A stretch of 64,000 bases of DNA from Salifodinibacter halophilus (lineage in GTDB: Bacteria > Pseudomonadota > Gammaproteobacteria > Nevskiales > Salinisphaeraceae), in the NCBI GenBank assembly GCA_012999515.1, contig JABEEB010000001.1:62001-126000 (forward strand). The letters are read 5' to 3'. Positions 28,125-36,906 of this stretch are shown piece after piece. Both the position numbers and the translations under genes were made by a program. The notes under the pieces are model-generated. The model was not told where the DNA came from. It made no database searches and was given only the letters and a program-made list of their open reading frames with translations. Within the stretch, counting starts at the first letter, position 1. Each line of letters opens with the position of its first letter.

Positions 28125-29129
28125 ATGACTCGCTCGTCGATCAACTGGGGCGTGCTCGGGGCGGCCGAGATCGCCCGTGAACACACAATCCCAGCTATCG
28201 TGGCTGCCGGAAACAGCCGGCCTTATGCGTTGGCCAGCCGCCGAGGTGTGCCGGCGGAAGTCATGGAACGCTTTGGCTTCGAAACCGGCTATGGCGATTA
28301 CGACGCGCTGCTGGCTGATCCGGCGATCGATGCGGTGTATCTGCCATTGCCCAACGATTGCCACGCCGAATGGACGATCAAGGCCGCGCGTGCCGGCAAG
28401 CATGTGCTGTGTGAAAAGCCGGCGGCGTTGACGGCGACACAGACAGCTGAGGCCATAGCGGCTTGCCAGTCGGCCGAAGTGCTGTACATGGAAGCCATGA
28501 TGTACCAATTTCATGCGCAACATGCGCGTGTTCGCGAGTTGATCGCGGCTGGCGCCATCGGCGCGGTCCGTGGTGTGCACGTCAATCTAACCTTCAATCT
28601 GGAGAAAAGTCTGTCGGATTTTCGTCATGGTGCGCTGGATGCCGGCGGCGGCAGTCTCTACGACCTCGGCTGCTACTGCATCCATACGATACGCAGCCTA
28701 CTCGGCGAGCCGGATCGGACGGCGACGATGGCCCGTTTCGCTGGTCCGCAGAATGCCGAGATGTCGGCGGCGGTCGTGTTTGGCTATGACAATGGCATCA
28801 AAGCGGGCTTCGACTGTGGTATGGACGCGACCGGGCGGCATGCCTACGAAGTCTACGGTGCTGCGGGCACAATCCGGGTGACCAAAGCCTTCGTGCCGCA
28901 AGCCGACGGTGATGGCCCCATCGAAATCGTCGACGCCGAAGGTAATAGCACGACCGAACGCGTGGTCTCGTTTCAGTATATGAACGGGATCACCCATTTT
29001 GCTGACTGCGTGCTCCATTCGCGCACGCCTAATTACTCGCCGGAGAATGTACGCGCCAACATGCGGGTGTTGGATGCTTGTATCGAATCGGCGACCACGT
29101 CCCGCATCGTTCAACTGGAGAATCGCTGA
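28125..29129 (+). CDS. Gfo/Idh/MocA family oxidoreductase (dihydrodiol/xylose dehydrogenase-like)
   Basis: A 334-residue NAD(P)-dependent oxidoreductase. The Rossmann start is WGVLGAAEIA, the catalytic-lysine motif is CEKPAAL, and the active-site region is GGGSLYDLGCYCIHTIR, with Tyr in the place typical of dimeric dihydrodiol dehydrogenases and NADP-xylose dehydrogenases rather than of IolG. It is the first gene behind a perfect operator-like dyad, and its stop shares one base with the iolG start, so it belongs to the inositol operon. The substrate may be another polyol or a sugar; unknown. Confidence 0.85.
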   Translation: MTRSSINWGVLGAAEIAREHTIPAIVAAGNSRPYALASRRGVPAEVMERFGFETGYGDYDALLADPAIDAVYLPLPNDCHAEWTIKAARAGKHVLCEKPAALTATQTAEAIAACQSAEVLYMEAMMYQFHAQHARVRELIAAGAIGAVRGVHVNLTFNLEKSLSDFRHGALDAGGGSLYDLGCYCIHTIRSLLGEPDRTATMARFAGPQNAEMSAAVVFGYDNGIKAGFDCGMDATGRHAYEVYGAAGTIRVTKAFVPQADGDGPIEIVDAEGNSTTERVVSFQYMNGITHFADCVLHSRTPNYSPENVRANMRVLDACIESATTSRIVQLENR

Positions 29130-30139
29130 TGTCCGACCGTGTCATGAATCTAGCCATCATTGGCGCCGGGCGTATTGCCCAGGTCCACGCTGCTGCAGCC
29201 GGTCGTGATCCGCGGATTGTGGTCCGATATGTCTCAGATATCCGAAACGATGCGGCCGAGAAACTTGCAGCACCCCATGGCGCGACCGTTGTGGCCATCG
29301 ACACCGTCTTTGAGGACCAAGCCGTTGATGCAGTGCTGATCGCGTCCTCGACAGCCACTCACGCCGAATTCCTCGAACGTGCGGCCAGGGCTGGCAAGGC
29401 GGTGCTTTGTGAAAAACCGATTGCGCTGGATATCGAGCGTACCCGCGCGGCTGTAGATACGATCAACGCCAATCCGGTGGCCTGCGCACTCGGCTTCAAC
29501 CGTCGCCACGATACCCAGTTCGACGCACTCAAGTGTGCGCTCGGCGAAGGACGTATTGGTGACCTCGAAACCTTGACCATCATAAGCCGCGACCCGGCGC
29601 CGCCACCCATTGAATATGTGAAAGGCTCGGGTGGCTTGTTTTACGACATGATGATCCATGATTTCGATACCGCCCGCTGGCTGTTCGACGAACCGGTGTC
29701 CACTGTGTCGGCGTTCGGCTCGGTGCAAGTGGATTCGGCGATCGGAGAGGCCGGCGATGTGGATACCGCCATGGTGACTCTGGTGACTGAGTCAGGCCGG
29801 CTGTGCCACATCCAGAATTCACGCCGCGCCGTCTACGGCTACGACCAACGTATCGAGGCGTTCGGCAGCCGCGGCATGCTGCAGGCGGTCAATGAAACCG
29901 AGACCCGGCTGCGCGAGACGACTGAAGCTGGCCAAACCGATGAGCCGCCCAAGCATTTTTATCTCGAGCGCTACGGCGCGGCCTATGCCAGCGAGCTGGG
30001 CGATCTCTACGACGCCTGGGTGGATGACAGTCAACCCAAGGCCACCCACGAGGATGGTTACCAGGCGCTGCGCCTGGCCGCCGCGGCGACCCAGTCATTG
30101 AGAGAAGGCCGGGTCGTAGCTATGGACGAAATCGGTTAG
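29129..30139 (+). CDS. iolG: Inositol 2-dehydrogenase
   Basis: Oxidises myo-inositol to 2-keto-myo-inositol with NAD. The 336-residue product resembles the proteobacterial IdhA/IolG type. NAD site GAGRIAQVHA, catalytic Lys in CEKPIALD, LGFNRRHD, and the active-site Asp and His in FYDMMIHDFD after YVKGSGG. SRDPAPPP and SRRAVYGYDQRIE are typical of IolG. ATG 29129 is chosen, overlapping the upstream stop; an open frame to 29078 lies inside the previous gene. Confidence 0.93.
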   Translation: MSDRVMNLAIIGAGRIAQVHAAAAGRDPRIVVRYVSDIRNDAAEKLAAPHGATVVAIDTVFEDQAVDAVLIASSTATHAEFLERAARAGKAVLCEKPIALDIERTRAAVDTINANPVACALGFNRRHDTQFDALKCALGEGRIGDLETLTIISRDPAPPPIEYVKGSGGLFYDMMIHDFDTARWLFDEPVSTVSAFGSVQVDSAIGEAGDVDTAMVTLVTESGRLCHIQNSRRAVYGYDQRIEAFGSRGMLQAVNETETRLRETTEAGQTDEPPKHFYLERYGAAYASELGDLYDAWVDDSQPKATHEDGYQALRLAAAATQSLREGRVVAMDEIG

Positions 30140-30162
30140 CGCGACGGGAGGGAGAAGCAATT

Positions 30163-31200
30163 ATGACCGACAACCTGAGAATCGCCGTCATCGGCGCCGG
30201 CCGCATGGGCGCGGACCACATCAAGCGTCTGACCCATCGCATCGCCGGCGCCGATGTCACCGGTGTCGTGGATGTCGATGGCGGGCGTGCGACAAGCGCG
30301 GCAGCTCTGGCCGGTGAACATACGACGACCTGGGATGACCCGCATGCGGCCCTGGCTAGTGGGGAATACGATGCCGTCGTGCTGACCACGCCGGGCATGC
30401 TGCACTACGACGTGCTCATGGATGCGTTGGACAGGCGGCTGCCGGTTTTCTGTGAAAAACCGTTGACCGCGGACGCGGCAACCGCACGCGAGATCGTGGA
30501 CGCCGAAGCCAAAATCGGCGAGCGTCTGATCCAGGTCGGTTTCATGCGGCGCTACGATGCGGGCTATCAGCGCCTGCGGCGGTTTTTCACCGATGAGTCG
30601 CTCGGGGCACCATTGATGCTGCATTGCCGCCATCGCAATCCCGAACCACCACCGCGTTTCACCGACGCGCTGATGATCTATGACTCGGTCGTGCACGAGA
30701 TGGATGGTGTGCGCTATTTTACTGGCGAAGAAATCACCGATATCTCGGTGCGCAAAGGCCGGGCGACGACCGGCGGTGACGGCCGATTATCCGACCCGCA
30801 ACAGATACTCATGCGCACGGAATCCGGCGTATTGGTCGATGTGGAAATCTTTGTCAACGCGATGTTCGGATACCAGGTGCATACCGAGGCCGTATTCGAG
30901 CAAGGTACAGTCGACATCGGCAACGACGAAGGCGCCTATGTTCGGTCCGCCGGCCGCTGGGGCGGGGAAGTTGCCCCCGGCTTTGAGCAGCGCTTCACGG
31001 CGGCTTTCGACACCGAGTTCCAGGGCTGGGTAAACCGGTTGCTTGCGTCCGCGGCACTGGATGGTCCAAGCGCCTGGGACGGCTATGCAGCCGCGGTTTG
31101 TTGCGAGGCCGGCGTGAAGGCTCAAACCAAGGAGAGCACAGTGTCGGTTGAGCTGGGCGACAAGCCCGCCCTCTACGCCCATAGCGACGCAACGCGATAG
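30163..31200 (+). CDS. Second inositol 2-dehydrogenase-like oxidoreductase (actinobacterial type)
   Basis: A 345-residue Gfo/Idh/MocA protein. The NAD motif is GAGRMGADH, the lysine motif CEKPLTAD, and the active-site region MIYDSVVHEMDGVRY. HCRHRNPEPPPRFTDALMI matches the form seen in IolG of Streptomyces, Corynebacterium and mycobacteria more than in proteobacterial IdhA. So two distinct inositol-dehydrogenase lineages stand side by side, 23 nt apart. It may prefer another stereoisomer, such as scyllo- or D-chiro-inositol; that is inference. Confidence 0.85.
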   Translation: MTDNLRIAVIGAGRMGADHIKRLTHRIAGADVTGVVDVDGGRATSAAALAGEHTTTWDDPHAALASGEYDAVVLTTPGMLHYDVLMDALDRRLPVFCEKPLTADAATAREIVDAEAKIGERLIQVGFMRRYDAGYQRLRRFFTDESLGAPLMLHCRHRNPEPPPRFTDALMIYDSVVHEMDGVRYFTGEEITDISVRKGRATTGGDGRLSDPQQILMRTESGVLVDVEIFVNAMFGYQVHTEAVFEQGTVDIGNDEGAYVRSAGRWGGEVAPGFEQRFTAAFDTEFQGWVNRLLASAALDGPSAWDGYAAAVCCEAGVKAQTKESTVSVELGDKPALYAHSDATR

Positions 31201-31226
31201 CCGTTCACACTTTAAGGGACCCCTCC

Positions 31227-32021
31227 ATGTCCACCGATAGTTGTCCGTTTACGCTCGCCGCCTGTGCCGAGTTGATCCATGTCGATCTGCCTCTGATCGA
31301 GCGGGTCCGGCGGTTGCACGACGCCGGTTTTGCCGCTGAGTTATGGGACTGGGCGCACCTGGATCTGCCGGCAATGCGCGATACGGGGGCGACTTTCACG
31401 TCGATGAAGGGGTATATCTCCGGCAATCTAACCGATGCGCCTAAAATCCGCGAATTTCTCGATAGCGCGGCCCGTTCGTTGGAAGCCGCGGATACCATCG
31501 ATTGCGCTAACCTCACCATCCACGGTACCGGTCTGGCCGAGGGTGGCATACCGGTCGATCAGGTCGAAGTTACCACGCCGGCGATGTGGCTGGCCGCCCG
31601 CGACACCTTAGCCCAGGTGGCCGAAATGGGGCGCGATGCCGGCCGCGTTTTCATCCTGGAAAACCTTAACCTCGCGGTTGATCACCCGGGTACGCCGTTC
31701 AATCGCGCGGTGGATACGCTAGCGCTGGTCGAGGCGATTGGTAGCCCCTATCTGCGTATGAATCTCGATCTTTACCACGCCCAGATCGGCGAAGGAAACT
31801 TGATCGAACTCGTGCAGCATTGTGGCGATGCCATCGGTGAGATACAGGTCGCCGATGTGCCGGGACGCATGGAGCCAGGCACCGGTGAGGTCCATTATCC
31901 GGCGATTGCCCGGGCATTAGACGCAATGGGCTACCGCGGCGTCGTGGGGCTGGAAGGCTGGGCCTCGGGCGCACCGGACATCGCGCTGGAGCGCTTCCGC
32001 AAAGCGTTTACCTTGGCGTGA
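31227..32021 (+). CDS. Hydroxypyruvate isomerase-like TIM-barrel protein
   Basis: A 264-residue xylose-isomerase-like TIM barrel. The motifs fit the hydroxypyruvate-isomerase (Hyi) group: ILENLN with the first metal-ligand Glu, MNLDLYHAQIGEGNL with Asp and His, IQVADVPGRMEPGTGEV, and GLEGWASG with the last Glu. In an inositol operon, such a protein may act on 2-keto-inositol or its relatives, like IolI, or on a three-carbon product. It follows the dehydrogenases by 26 nt and closes the first operon. Confidence 0.83.
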   Translation: MSTDSCPFTLAACAELIHVDLPLIERVRRLHDAGFAAELWDWAHLDLPAMRDTGATFTSMKGYISGNLTDAPKIREFLDSAARSLEAADTIDCANLTIHGTGLAEGGIPVDQVEVTTPAMWLAARDTLAQVAEMGRDAGRVFILENLNLAVDHPGTPFNRAVDTLALVEAIGSPYLRMNLDLYHAQIGEGNLIELVQHCGDAIGEIQVADVPGRMEPGTGEVHYPAIARALDAMGYRGVVGLEGWASGAPDIALERFRKAFTLA

Positions 32022-32080
32022 TTCGGATGCCGTTCCTTGATGGCAGGTAGATTGGAAGAATAATTTCTTTTTCTGATAAT

Positions 32081-32098
32081 TTAGAATAAATAATTTAT
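32081..32098. promoter_or_regulatory. Putative IolR-type operator upstream of iolC
   Basis: TTAGAA-TAAATA-ATTTAT, a degenerate dyad in an AT-rich stretch, 47 nt before the iolC ATG. The left half differs by one base from the consensus and the spacer is identical to that of the perfect site at 48659. Confidence 0.5.
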
Positions 32099-32145
32099 GG
32101 CACGTAATGCCTCAACGCGCTGTTCCGAGGTCAAACGGAGACTCC

Positions 32146-34095
32146 ATGCCTGATACTCAACTCGATCTGATCTGTCTGGGGCGTGCCGCCGTCGATCTCT
32201 ACGCGCAGCAGGTGGGTAGCCGCCTGGAAGATGTATCCAGCTTTGCAAAGTACTTGGGTGGGAGCTCGGGTAACTGTGCCTACGGTAGTGCGCGGCTGGG
32301 CTTGAAGCCCGCAATGCTGACGCGTGTCGGCAACGAGCAGTTCGGCAACTTTGTGCTCGAGGAATTCGCCCGCGCCGGTGTGGATGTGTCGCACATGCCG
32401 GTGGATGCGGACCGTTTCACGGCGCTGGCGATTCTTGCGCTCAAAGATCGTGACACATTCCCGCTGCTGTTCTATCGCAAGGACTGTGCGGACATGGCGA
32501 TTACCGCCGAGGATATCGATCCGGATTGGATTGGAACTGCACGCGCGTTGGCTATCACTGGCACACATCTGTCGACCGAGACCACCCAGGGCGCTTGCCG
32601 TGCCGCGCTCGACGCTGCGGAGCAGCATGGTCTGAAGCGCATTCTAGACATCGATTATCGCCCGGTTCTCTGGGGCTTGGCCGAGCTCGGTGATGGTGCG
32701 ACGCGTTATGTCGACGACGCCGAAACCACTGCTCATCTGCAGCGCTGGATCGGCGATTTCGATCTCATTGTCGGCACGGAAGAAGAATTTCATATCGCTG
32801 GCGGTACGACCGACACCATCGCCGCGTTGAAAAAAGTTCGTGCGTTATCCGACGCGGTGCTGGTCTGTAAGCTCGGCGCACTTGGCTGCACGGTCTTTGA
32901 TGGCCCGATTGGCGACTCCGTACACGACGGTGTGTTGGTCGAGGGCGTGCAGGTCGAGGTGCTCAATGTGCTCGGCGCGGGCGATGCCTTCATTTCCGGC
33001 TTCCTGCGCGGCTATTTGTGTGGCGAATCCTGGGAAACCTGCGCGACCTATGCCAACGCCAGCGGTGCATTGGTGGTCTCGCGCCATGCCTGTGCACCGG
33101 CCATGCCGAGTGAAACCGAGCTGTTCGATTATCTCGAACGTCGGCACGAGGTGCCTCGACCCGATCAGGATGCACGTCTTAATGATCTGCATCGTAAGAC
33201 CACGCGTTACCCGGCTGACTGGGGCCCGATCTATGGGCTGGCTTTCGACCATCGCATGCAACTGCTCGACATGGCCGATGATCTCGGCGTGGATACCGCA
33301 AGCTTGTCGCCGTTGAAAGAATTGCTGGTCTCGGCCGCTGAGCGCGGTGTGGCAAAAGCAGGATTAACCGATCACAAACCGGCCGTGCTTTGCGATGACG
33401 TCATCGGTCAGGACGCGCTCAATGCGATGACTGGCCGCGGTTGGTGGATTGGTCGCCCGGTTGAGCAGACGGGGTCGCGTCCGCTGCGTTTCCAGCATGG
33501 CGACGATATCGGCAGCCAGCTCATGTCCTGGCCGGCCGAGCACATCATCAAGTGCTTGGTGTTCTATCACCCGGACGACGAAACCGAGCTCCGGTTGGAC
33601 CAGGAGGACAAACTCCGTCAGCTCGCTGAGGCGCGTCGCGTATCCGGACATGAGCTGCTTCTCGAATTGATCCCGCCCAAAGCTATGGTTAGCGACGATG
33701 CAACGATCGCGCGTAGTCTGCAGCGGTTTTACCACCTTGGTATTCGCCCGGATTGGTGGAAACTGCCGCCGATGAGTGATGCGGCCTGGCAGGAGGTGCG
33801 CGGCGTCATTGAGCGTTACGACGAGCACTGTCGTGGGGTTGTCCTGCTTGGCCTAGATGCACCGATAGAAGATGTGAAGGCCGGTTTCCGTGAGGCGGGT
33901 GCATCCAAGATTTGTCGTGGTTTTACGATCGGGCGCACGCTGTTCGCTGAGCCAGCGCATGGCTGGCTGACAGGGGCATTGAACGATGAAGCCTTTATCG
34001 AGACCGTGGCCGCTAACTACGCCGAACTGATCGCCACCTGGCGCGAATCGGCCACCAACGGTCTGGATCGAGACATTTCTGGAGCTTCGGTATGA
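32146..34095 (+). CDS. iolC: 5-dehydro-2-deoxygluconokinase fused to DUF2090 aldolase-like domain
   Basis: A 649-residue two-domain protein. Residues 1-325 are a PfkB kinase (LGGSSGNCAYGSARLG, NVLGAGDAFISGFLRG) that phosphorylates 5-dehydro-2-deoxygluconate. Residues 350-645 are a DUF2090 domain (GLAFDHRMQLLDMA, GLDAPIEDV, CRGFTIGRTLFAEPA), thought to act as the aldolase that splits the product. This fusion is frequent in proteobacteria and explains the absence of a separate iolJ. ATG 32146 is chosen; an earlier ATG at 32107 lies next to the operator. It overlaps iolD by 4 nt. Confidence 0.93.
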   Translation: MPDTQLDLICLGRAAVDLYAQQVGSRLEDVSSFAKYLGGSSGNCAYGSARLGLKPAMLTRVGNEQFGNFVLEEFARAGVDVSHMPVDADRFTALAILALKDRDTFPLLFYRKDCADMAITAEDIDPDWIGTARALAITGTHLSTETTQGACRAALDAAEQHGLKRILDIDYRPVLWGLAELGDGATRYVDDAETTAHLQRWIGDFDLIVGTEEEFHIAGGTTDTIAALKKVRALSDAVLVCKLGALGCTVFDGPIGDSVHDGVLVEGVQVEVLNVLGAGDAFISGFLRGYLCGESWETCATYANASGALVVSRHACAPAMPSETELFDYLERRHEVPRPDQDARLNDLHRKTTRYPADWGPIYGLAFDHRMQLLDMADDLGVDTASLSPLKELLVSAAERGVAKAGLTDHKPAVLCDDVIGQDALNAMTGRGWWIGRPVEQTGSRPLRFQHGDDIGSQLMSWPAEHIIKCLVFYHPDDETELRLDQEDKLRQLAEARRVSGHELLLELIPPKAMVSDDATIARSLQRFYHLGIRPDWWKLPPMSDAAWQEVRGVIERYDEHCRGVVLLGLDAPIEDVKAGFREAGASKICRGFTIGRTLFAEPAHGWLTGALNDEAFIETVAANYAELIATWRESATNGLDRDISGASV

Positions 34096-35945
34096 ACGCA
34101 CAAGACACCATACGTTTGACCATGGCTCAGGCTCTGGTTCGTTATCTGGCGGCTCAGCAAACTGAAATTGACGGGCAGCGCGTACCCTTGTTCGGCGGCT
34201 GTTTTGCCATCTTTGGGCATGGCAATGTCGCTGGCATGGGCGAGGCGTTGTATACCCATCGCGACGCATTGCCGACGTATCGCGCGCATAACGAGCAGGG
34301 CATGACCCATGCGGCCACCGCCTTTGCCAGGCAAACCCAGCGCCGGCGTATGATGGCATGTACGACCTCGATCGGGCCGGGGGCTCTGAACATGGTGACG
34401 GCAGCCGGCGTGGCGCATGCCAATCGGTTGCCCGTGCTACTGCTACCGGGCGATACATTTGCAACCCGCAAGCCGGATCCGGTTCTGCAACAGGTCGAGC
34501 ACTACGGTGCGCCGTCGACCACGGTCAACGACGCTTTCGCACCGGTCTCGCGTTATTTCGATCGCATCACGCGGCCCGAGCAACTGTTAGCCAGCCTGCC
34601 AGTGGCGATCGACACGCTCCTCGACCCGGCAGACTGCGGCCCGGTTACGTTGGCGCTGCCGCAGGATGTTCAGGCCGAAGCCTGGGATTTCCCGGCGTCG
34701 TTTTTTGAGCCGCGGATGCGTCGTATTCGCCGTCCGGGGCTGGACGAAGTCGAGCTGGCGGCTGCGATCAAGACCATTGAACAGGCTAAAAAGCCGCTCA
34801 TCATTGCCGGTGGCGGCGTGTTGTATGCCGGCGCATCGGAACAGTTGGGACGGTTCGCCGAGAAACACGGCGTGCCGGTCGCCGAAACCCAGGCTGGCAA
34901 AGGCAGTCTGCGTGCCGACCATCCCAATAACGTCGGCTCGATCGGCGTAACCGGCGGCACCGCGGCGAATACGCTGGCTGAGGATGCGGACGTAATCATT
35001 GCGTTGGGGACGCGGCTGCAGGACTTTACCACCGGGTCGCGGGCACTTTATATGGATCATGGTCCGACGCTCGTGGGCGTGAACGTGGCACGCTTCGATG
35101 CCGTCAAACATGGCGGCCAATCGTTGATCGGCGATGCAGCCGTGGCGCTGGAGGCACTGATCGGCGGATTGTCTGATTGGCAGTCGGACGAAGCATGGCA
35201 GAGTCGACTGGCCGAAGAGCGTTCGGCCTGGCTCGATATCGTCGCGCGCGTGACTGCGAACGACGGTTCGGATTACCCGGCCGACAGTCAGGTGCTGGGT
35301 GCCGTGAATCGTGCGGCCGGCGAAAACGGCACCGTCGTGTGTGCCGCCGGCGGTTTACCCGGCGAGTTGCACAAGAATTATCGGTCTACCGGACCGGGTA
35401 GCTATCACGTTGAATACGGCTTTTCAGCCATGGGCTACGAGCTCGCCGGCGGCTTGGGCGCCAAGATGGCTGCCCCCGAGCGCGATGTGTATGTGATGGT
35501 TGGTGATGGCAGCTATATGATGCTCAACTCCGAGCTGGCGACATCCGTCATGCTCGGGCGGAAACTGATTGTGGTGCTGCTCGATAATCGCGGCTATGGC
35601 TGTATCCACCGGCTGCAAGGCGCAACCGTCGGTGTGGAATTCAATAATCTGTTCGAAGGTTGTGACACGGTCGCGGCTGGGGCGCCGGCTATCGATTTCG
35701 CGGCGCATGCCAAGGCACTCGGTTGCGAGGCCGAATGGGTCGATGGCATCGCCGGGTTGGAAGCAGCTTGTGAGCGCGCTCGAGACAACGATTGCACCAC
35801 CGTCATTGCATTGAAAACCGATCCGGACAAGGAAACCGCCGAAGGTGGCGCCTGGTGGGACGTGCCGGTAGCCGAAGTCTCCTCGCGTGAGGCCGTGGTC
35901 GAGCGCCGTGCTGGTTACGACCAAAGCAAACGCCGCCAGCGTTAG
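34092..35945 (+). CDS. iolD: 3D-(3,5/4)-trihydroxycyclohexane-1,2-dione hydrolase
   Basis: A thiamine-diphosphate enzyme of 617 residues that opens the inositol ring to give 5-deoxy-glucuronate. N-terminal ThDP-fold with RAHNEQGMTHAATAFARQ (the catalytic Glu), central FAD-like domain with AETQAGKGSLRADHP, and the ThDP-binding motif GDGSYMMLNSEL with DNRGYGCIHRLQG. It is coupled to iolC by an ATGA overlap and followed by iolE 10 nt on. Confidence 0.95.
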   Translation: MNAQDTIRLTMAQALVRYLAAQQTEIDGQRVPLFGGCFAIFGHGNVAGMGEALYTHRDALPTYRAHNEQGMTHAATAFARQTQRRRMMACTTSIGPGALNMVTAAGVAHANRLPVLLLPGDTFATRKPDPVLQQVEHYGAPSTTVNDAFAPVSRYFDRITRPEQLLASLPVAIDTLLDPADCGPVTLALPQDVQAEAWDFPASFFEPRMRRIRRPGLDEVELAAAIKTIEQAKKPLIIAGGGVLYAGASEQLGRFAEKHGVPVAETQAGKGSLRADHPNNVGSIGVTGGTAANTLAEDADVIIALGTRLQDFTTGSRALYMDHGPTLVGVNVARFDAVKHGGQSLIGDAAVALEALIGGLSDWQSDEAWQSRLAEERSAWLDIVARVTANDGSDYPADSQVLGAVNRAAGENGTVVCAAGGLPGELHKNYRSTGPGSYHVEYGFSAMGYELAGGLGAKMAAPERDVYVMVGDGSYMMLNSELATSVMLGRKLIVVLLDNRGYGCIHRLQGATVGVEFNNLFEGCDTVAAGAPAIDFAAHAKALGCEAEWVDGIAGLEAACERARDNDCTTVIALKTDPDKETAEGGAWWDVPVAEVSSREAVVERRAGYDQSKRRQR

Positions 35946-35955
35946 GAAGTCGGCC

Positions 35956-36861
35956 ATGACGATACAACTGGGCGTGAACCCGCTGCTTTGGACCAACGAC
36001 GATCTGCCGATGCTCGGCGATGAGACGTTGCTGACGCAGTGTCTGGCCGAGGCGAAACGAGCTGGCTATGAAGGCGTGGAGATGGGGCGTAAGTTCCCGG
36101 CGACCGTCGATGAGCTCGGGCCGCTCATCCAACACGAAGATTTGGCACTGGCCTCCGGCTGGTACTCAGCCAATCTGCTGGAGCGTGATGCCGAGGCCGA
36201 GATCGAGGCCATGCAGGATCACCTGGCGCTGATGAAAGCGACTGGTGTGACAGCCATGGTGTTCTGTGAGACCACGCGCTGCGTGCATCTCGATCGTGCC
36301 ATGCCCGTCTCGCGGCGGCCGCGGTTGACCGAGTCCGACTGGCGGCTTCTAGCGCCACGATTAGAGGTCGTTGCCGACTATTTGGCTGGCGAGGGCGTGC
36401 AGATGGCATTTCATCATCATATGGGCACGATGGTGCAATCGACCGGAGATGTCGCCCAGTTAATGGACTCGACTGGTGACAACGTCGGGCTGCTGTTCGA
36501 TACGGGGCACTGCCGGCTCGCCGGTGGTGATCCGCTGGATTGGCTGGGTCGCTGGAGCGATCGCATGGTGCATGTCCACTGCAAGGACGTTCGCGAAGCC
36601 GTGCTTGCCCGCTCGCGCAATCGTAATGCCAGTTTCTTGGATTCAGTGGTCGATGGTGTATTCACCATCCCCGGCGATGGAGATCTCGATTTCAACGCCA
36701 TTTTGAGGCGCTTGTCGAGGTCAGGTTATAACGGCTGGTTGATCGCCGAAGCCGAGCAGGATCCGGCGGTGGCGCCGTCCTGGCCGCTGGCCCAACGCAG
36801 CTATCAGTATCTGCGAGACGCAGCACAACGCAATGGTTTGTCGCTCGCGACGGCGGCTTGA
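35956..36861 (+). CDS. iolE: Myo-inosose-2 dehydratase (first copy)
   Basis: A 301-residue TIM-barrel that dehydrates 2-keto-myo-inositol to the trihydroxycyclohexane-dione used by IolD. NPLLWTNDDLP, GYEGVEMGRKFP, the HHHMGTMVQ metal-site stretch, FDTGHCRLAGGDP and HCKDVREAVL are characteristic. ATG 35956 has AGGAAG upstream. A second IolE-like gene lies 1.6 kb downstream in the same operon. Confidence 0.92.
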   Translation: MTIQLGVNPLLWTNDDLPMLGDETLLTQCLAEAKRAGYEGVEMGRKFPATVDELGPLIQHEDLALASGWYSANLLERDAEAEIEAMQDHLALMKATGVTAMVFCETTRCVHLDRAMPVSRRPRLTESDWRLLAPRLEVVADYLAGEGVQMAFHHHMGTMVQSTGDVAQLMDSTGDNVGLLFDTGHCRLAGGDPLDWLGRWSDRMVHVHCKDVREAVLARSRNRNASFLDSVVDGVFTIPGDGDLDFNAILRRLSRSGYNGWLIAEAEQDPAVAPSWPLAQRSYQYLRDAAQRNGLSLATAA

Positions 36862-36906
36862 CGCGTTATTCCCGAAGCCGAACAAATCAACACGAAGATT
36901 TACGAT

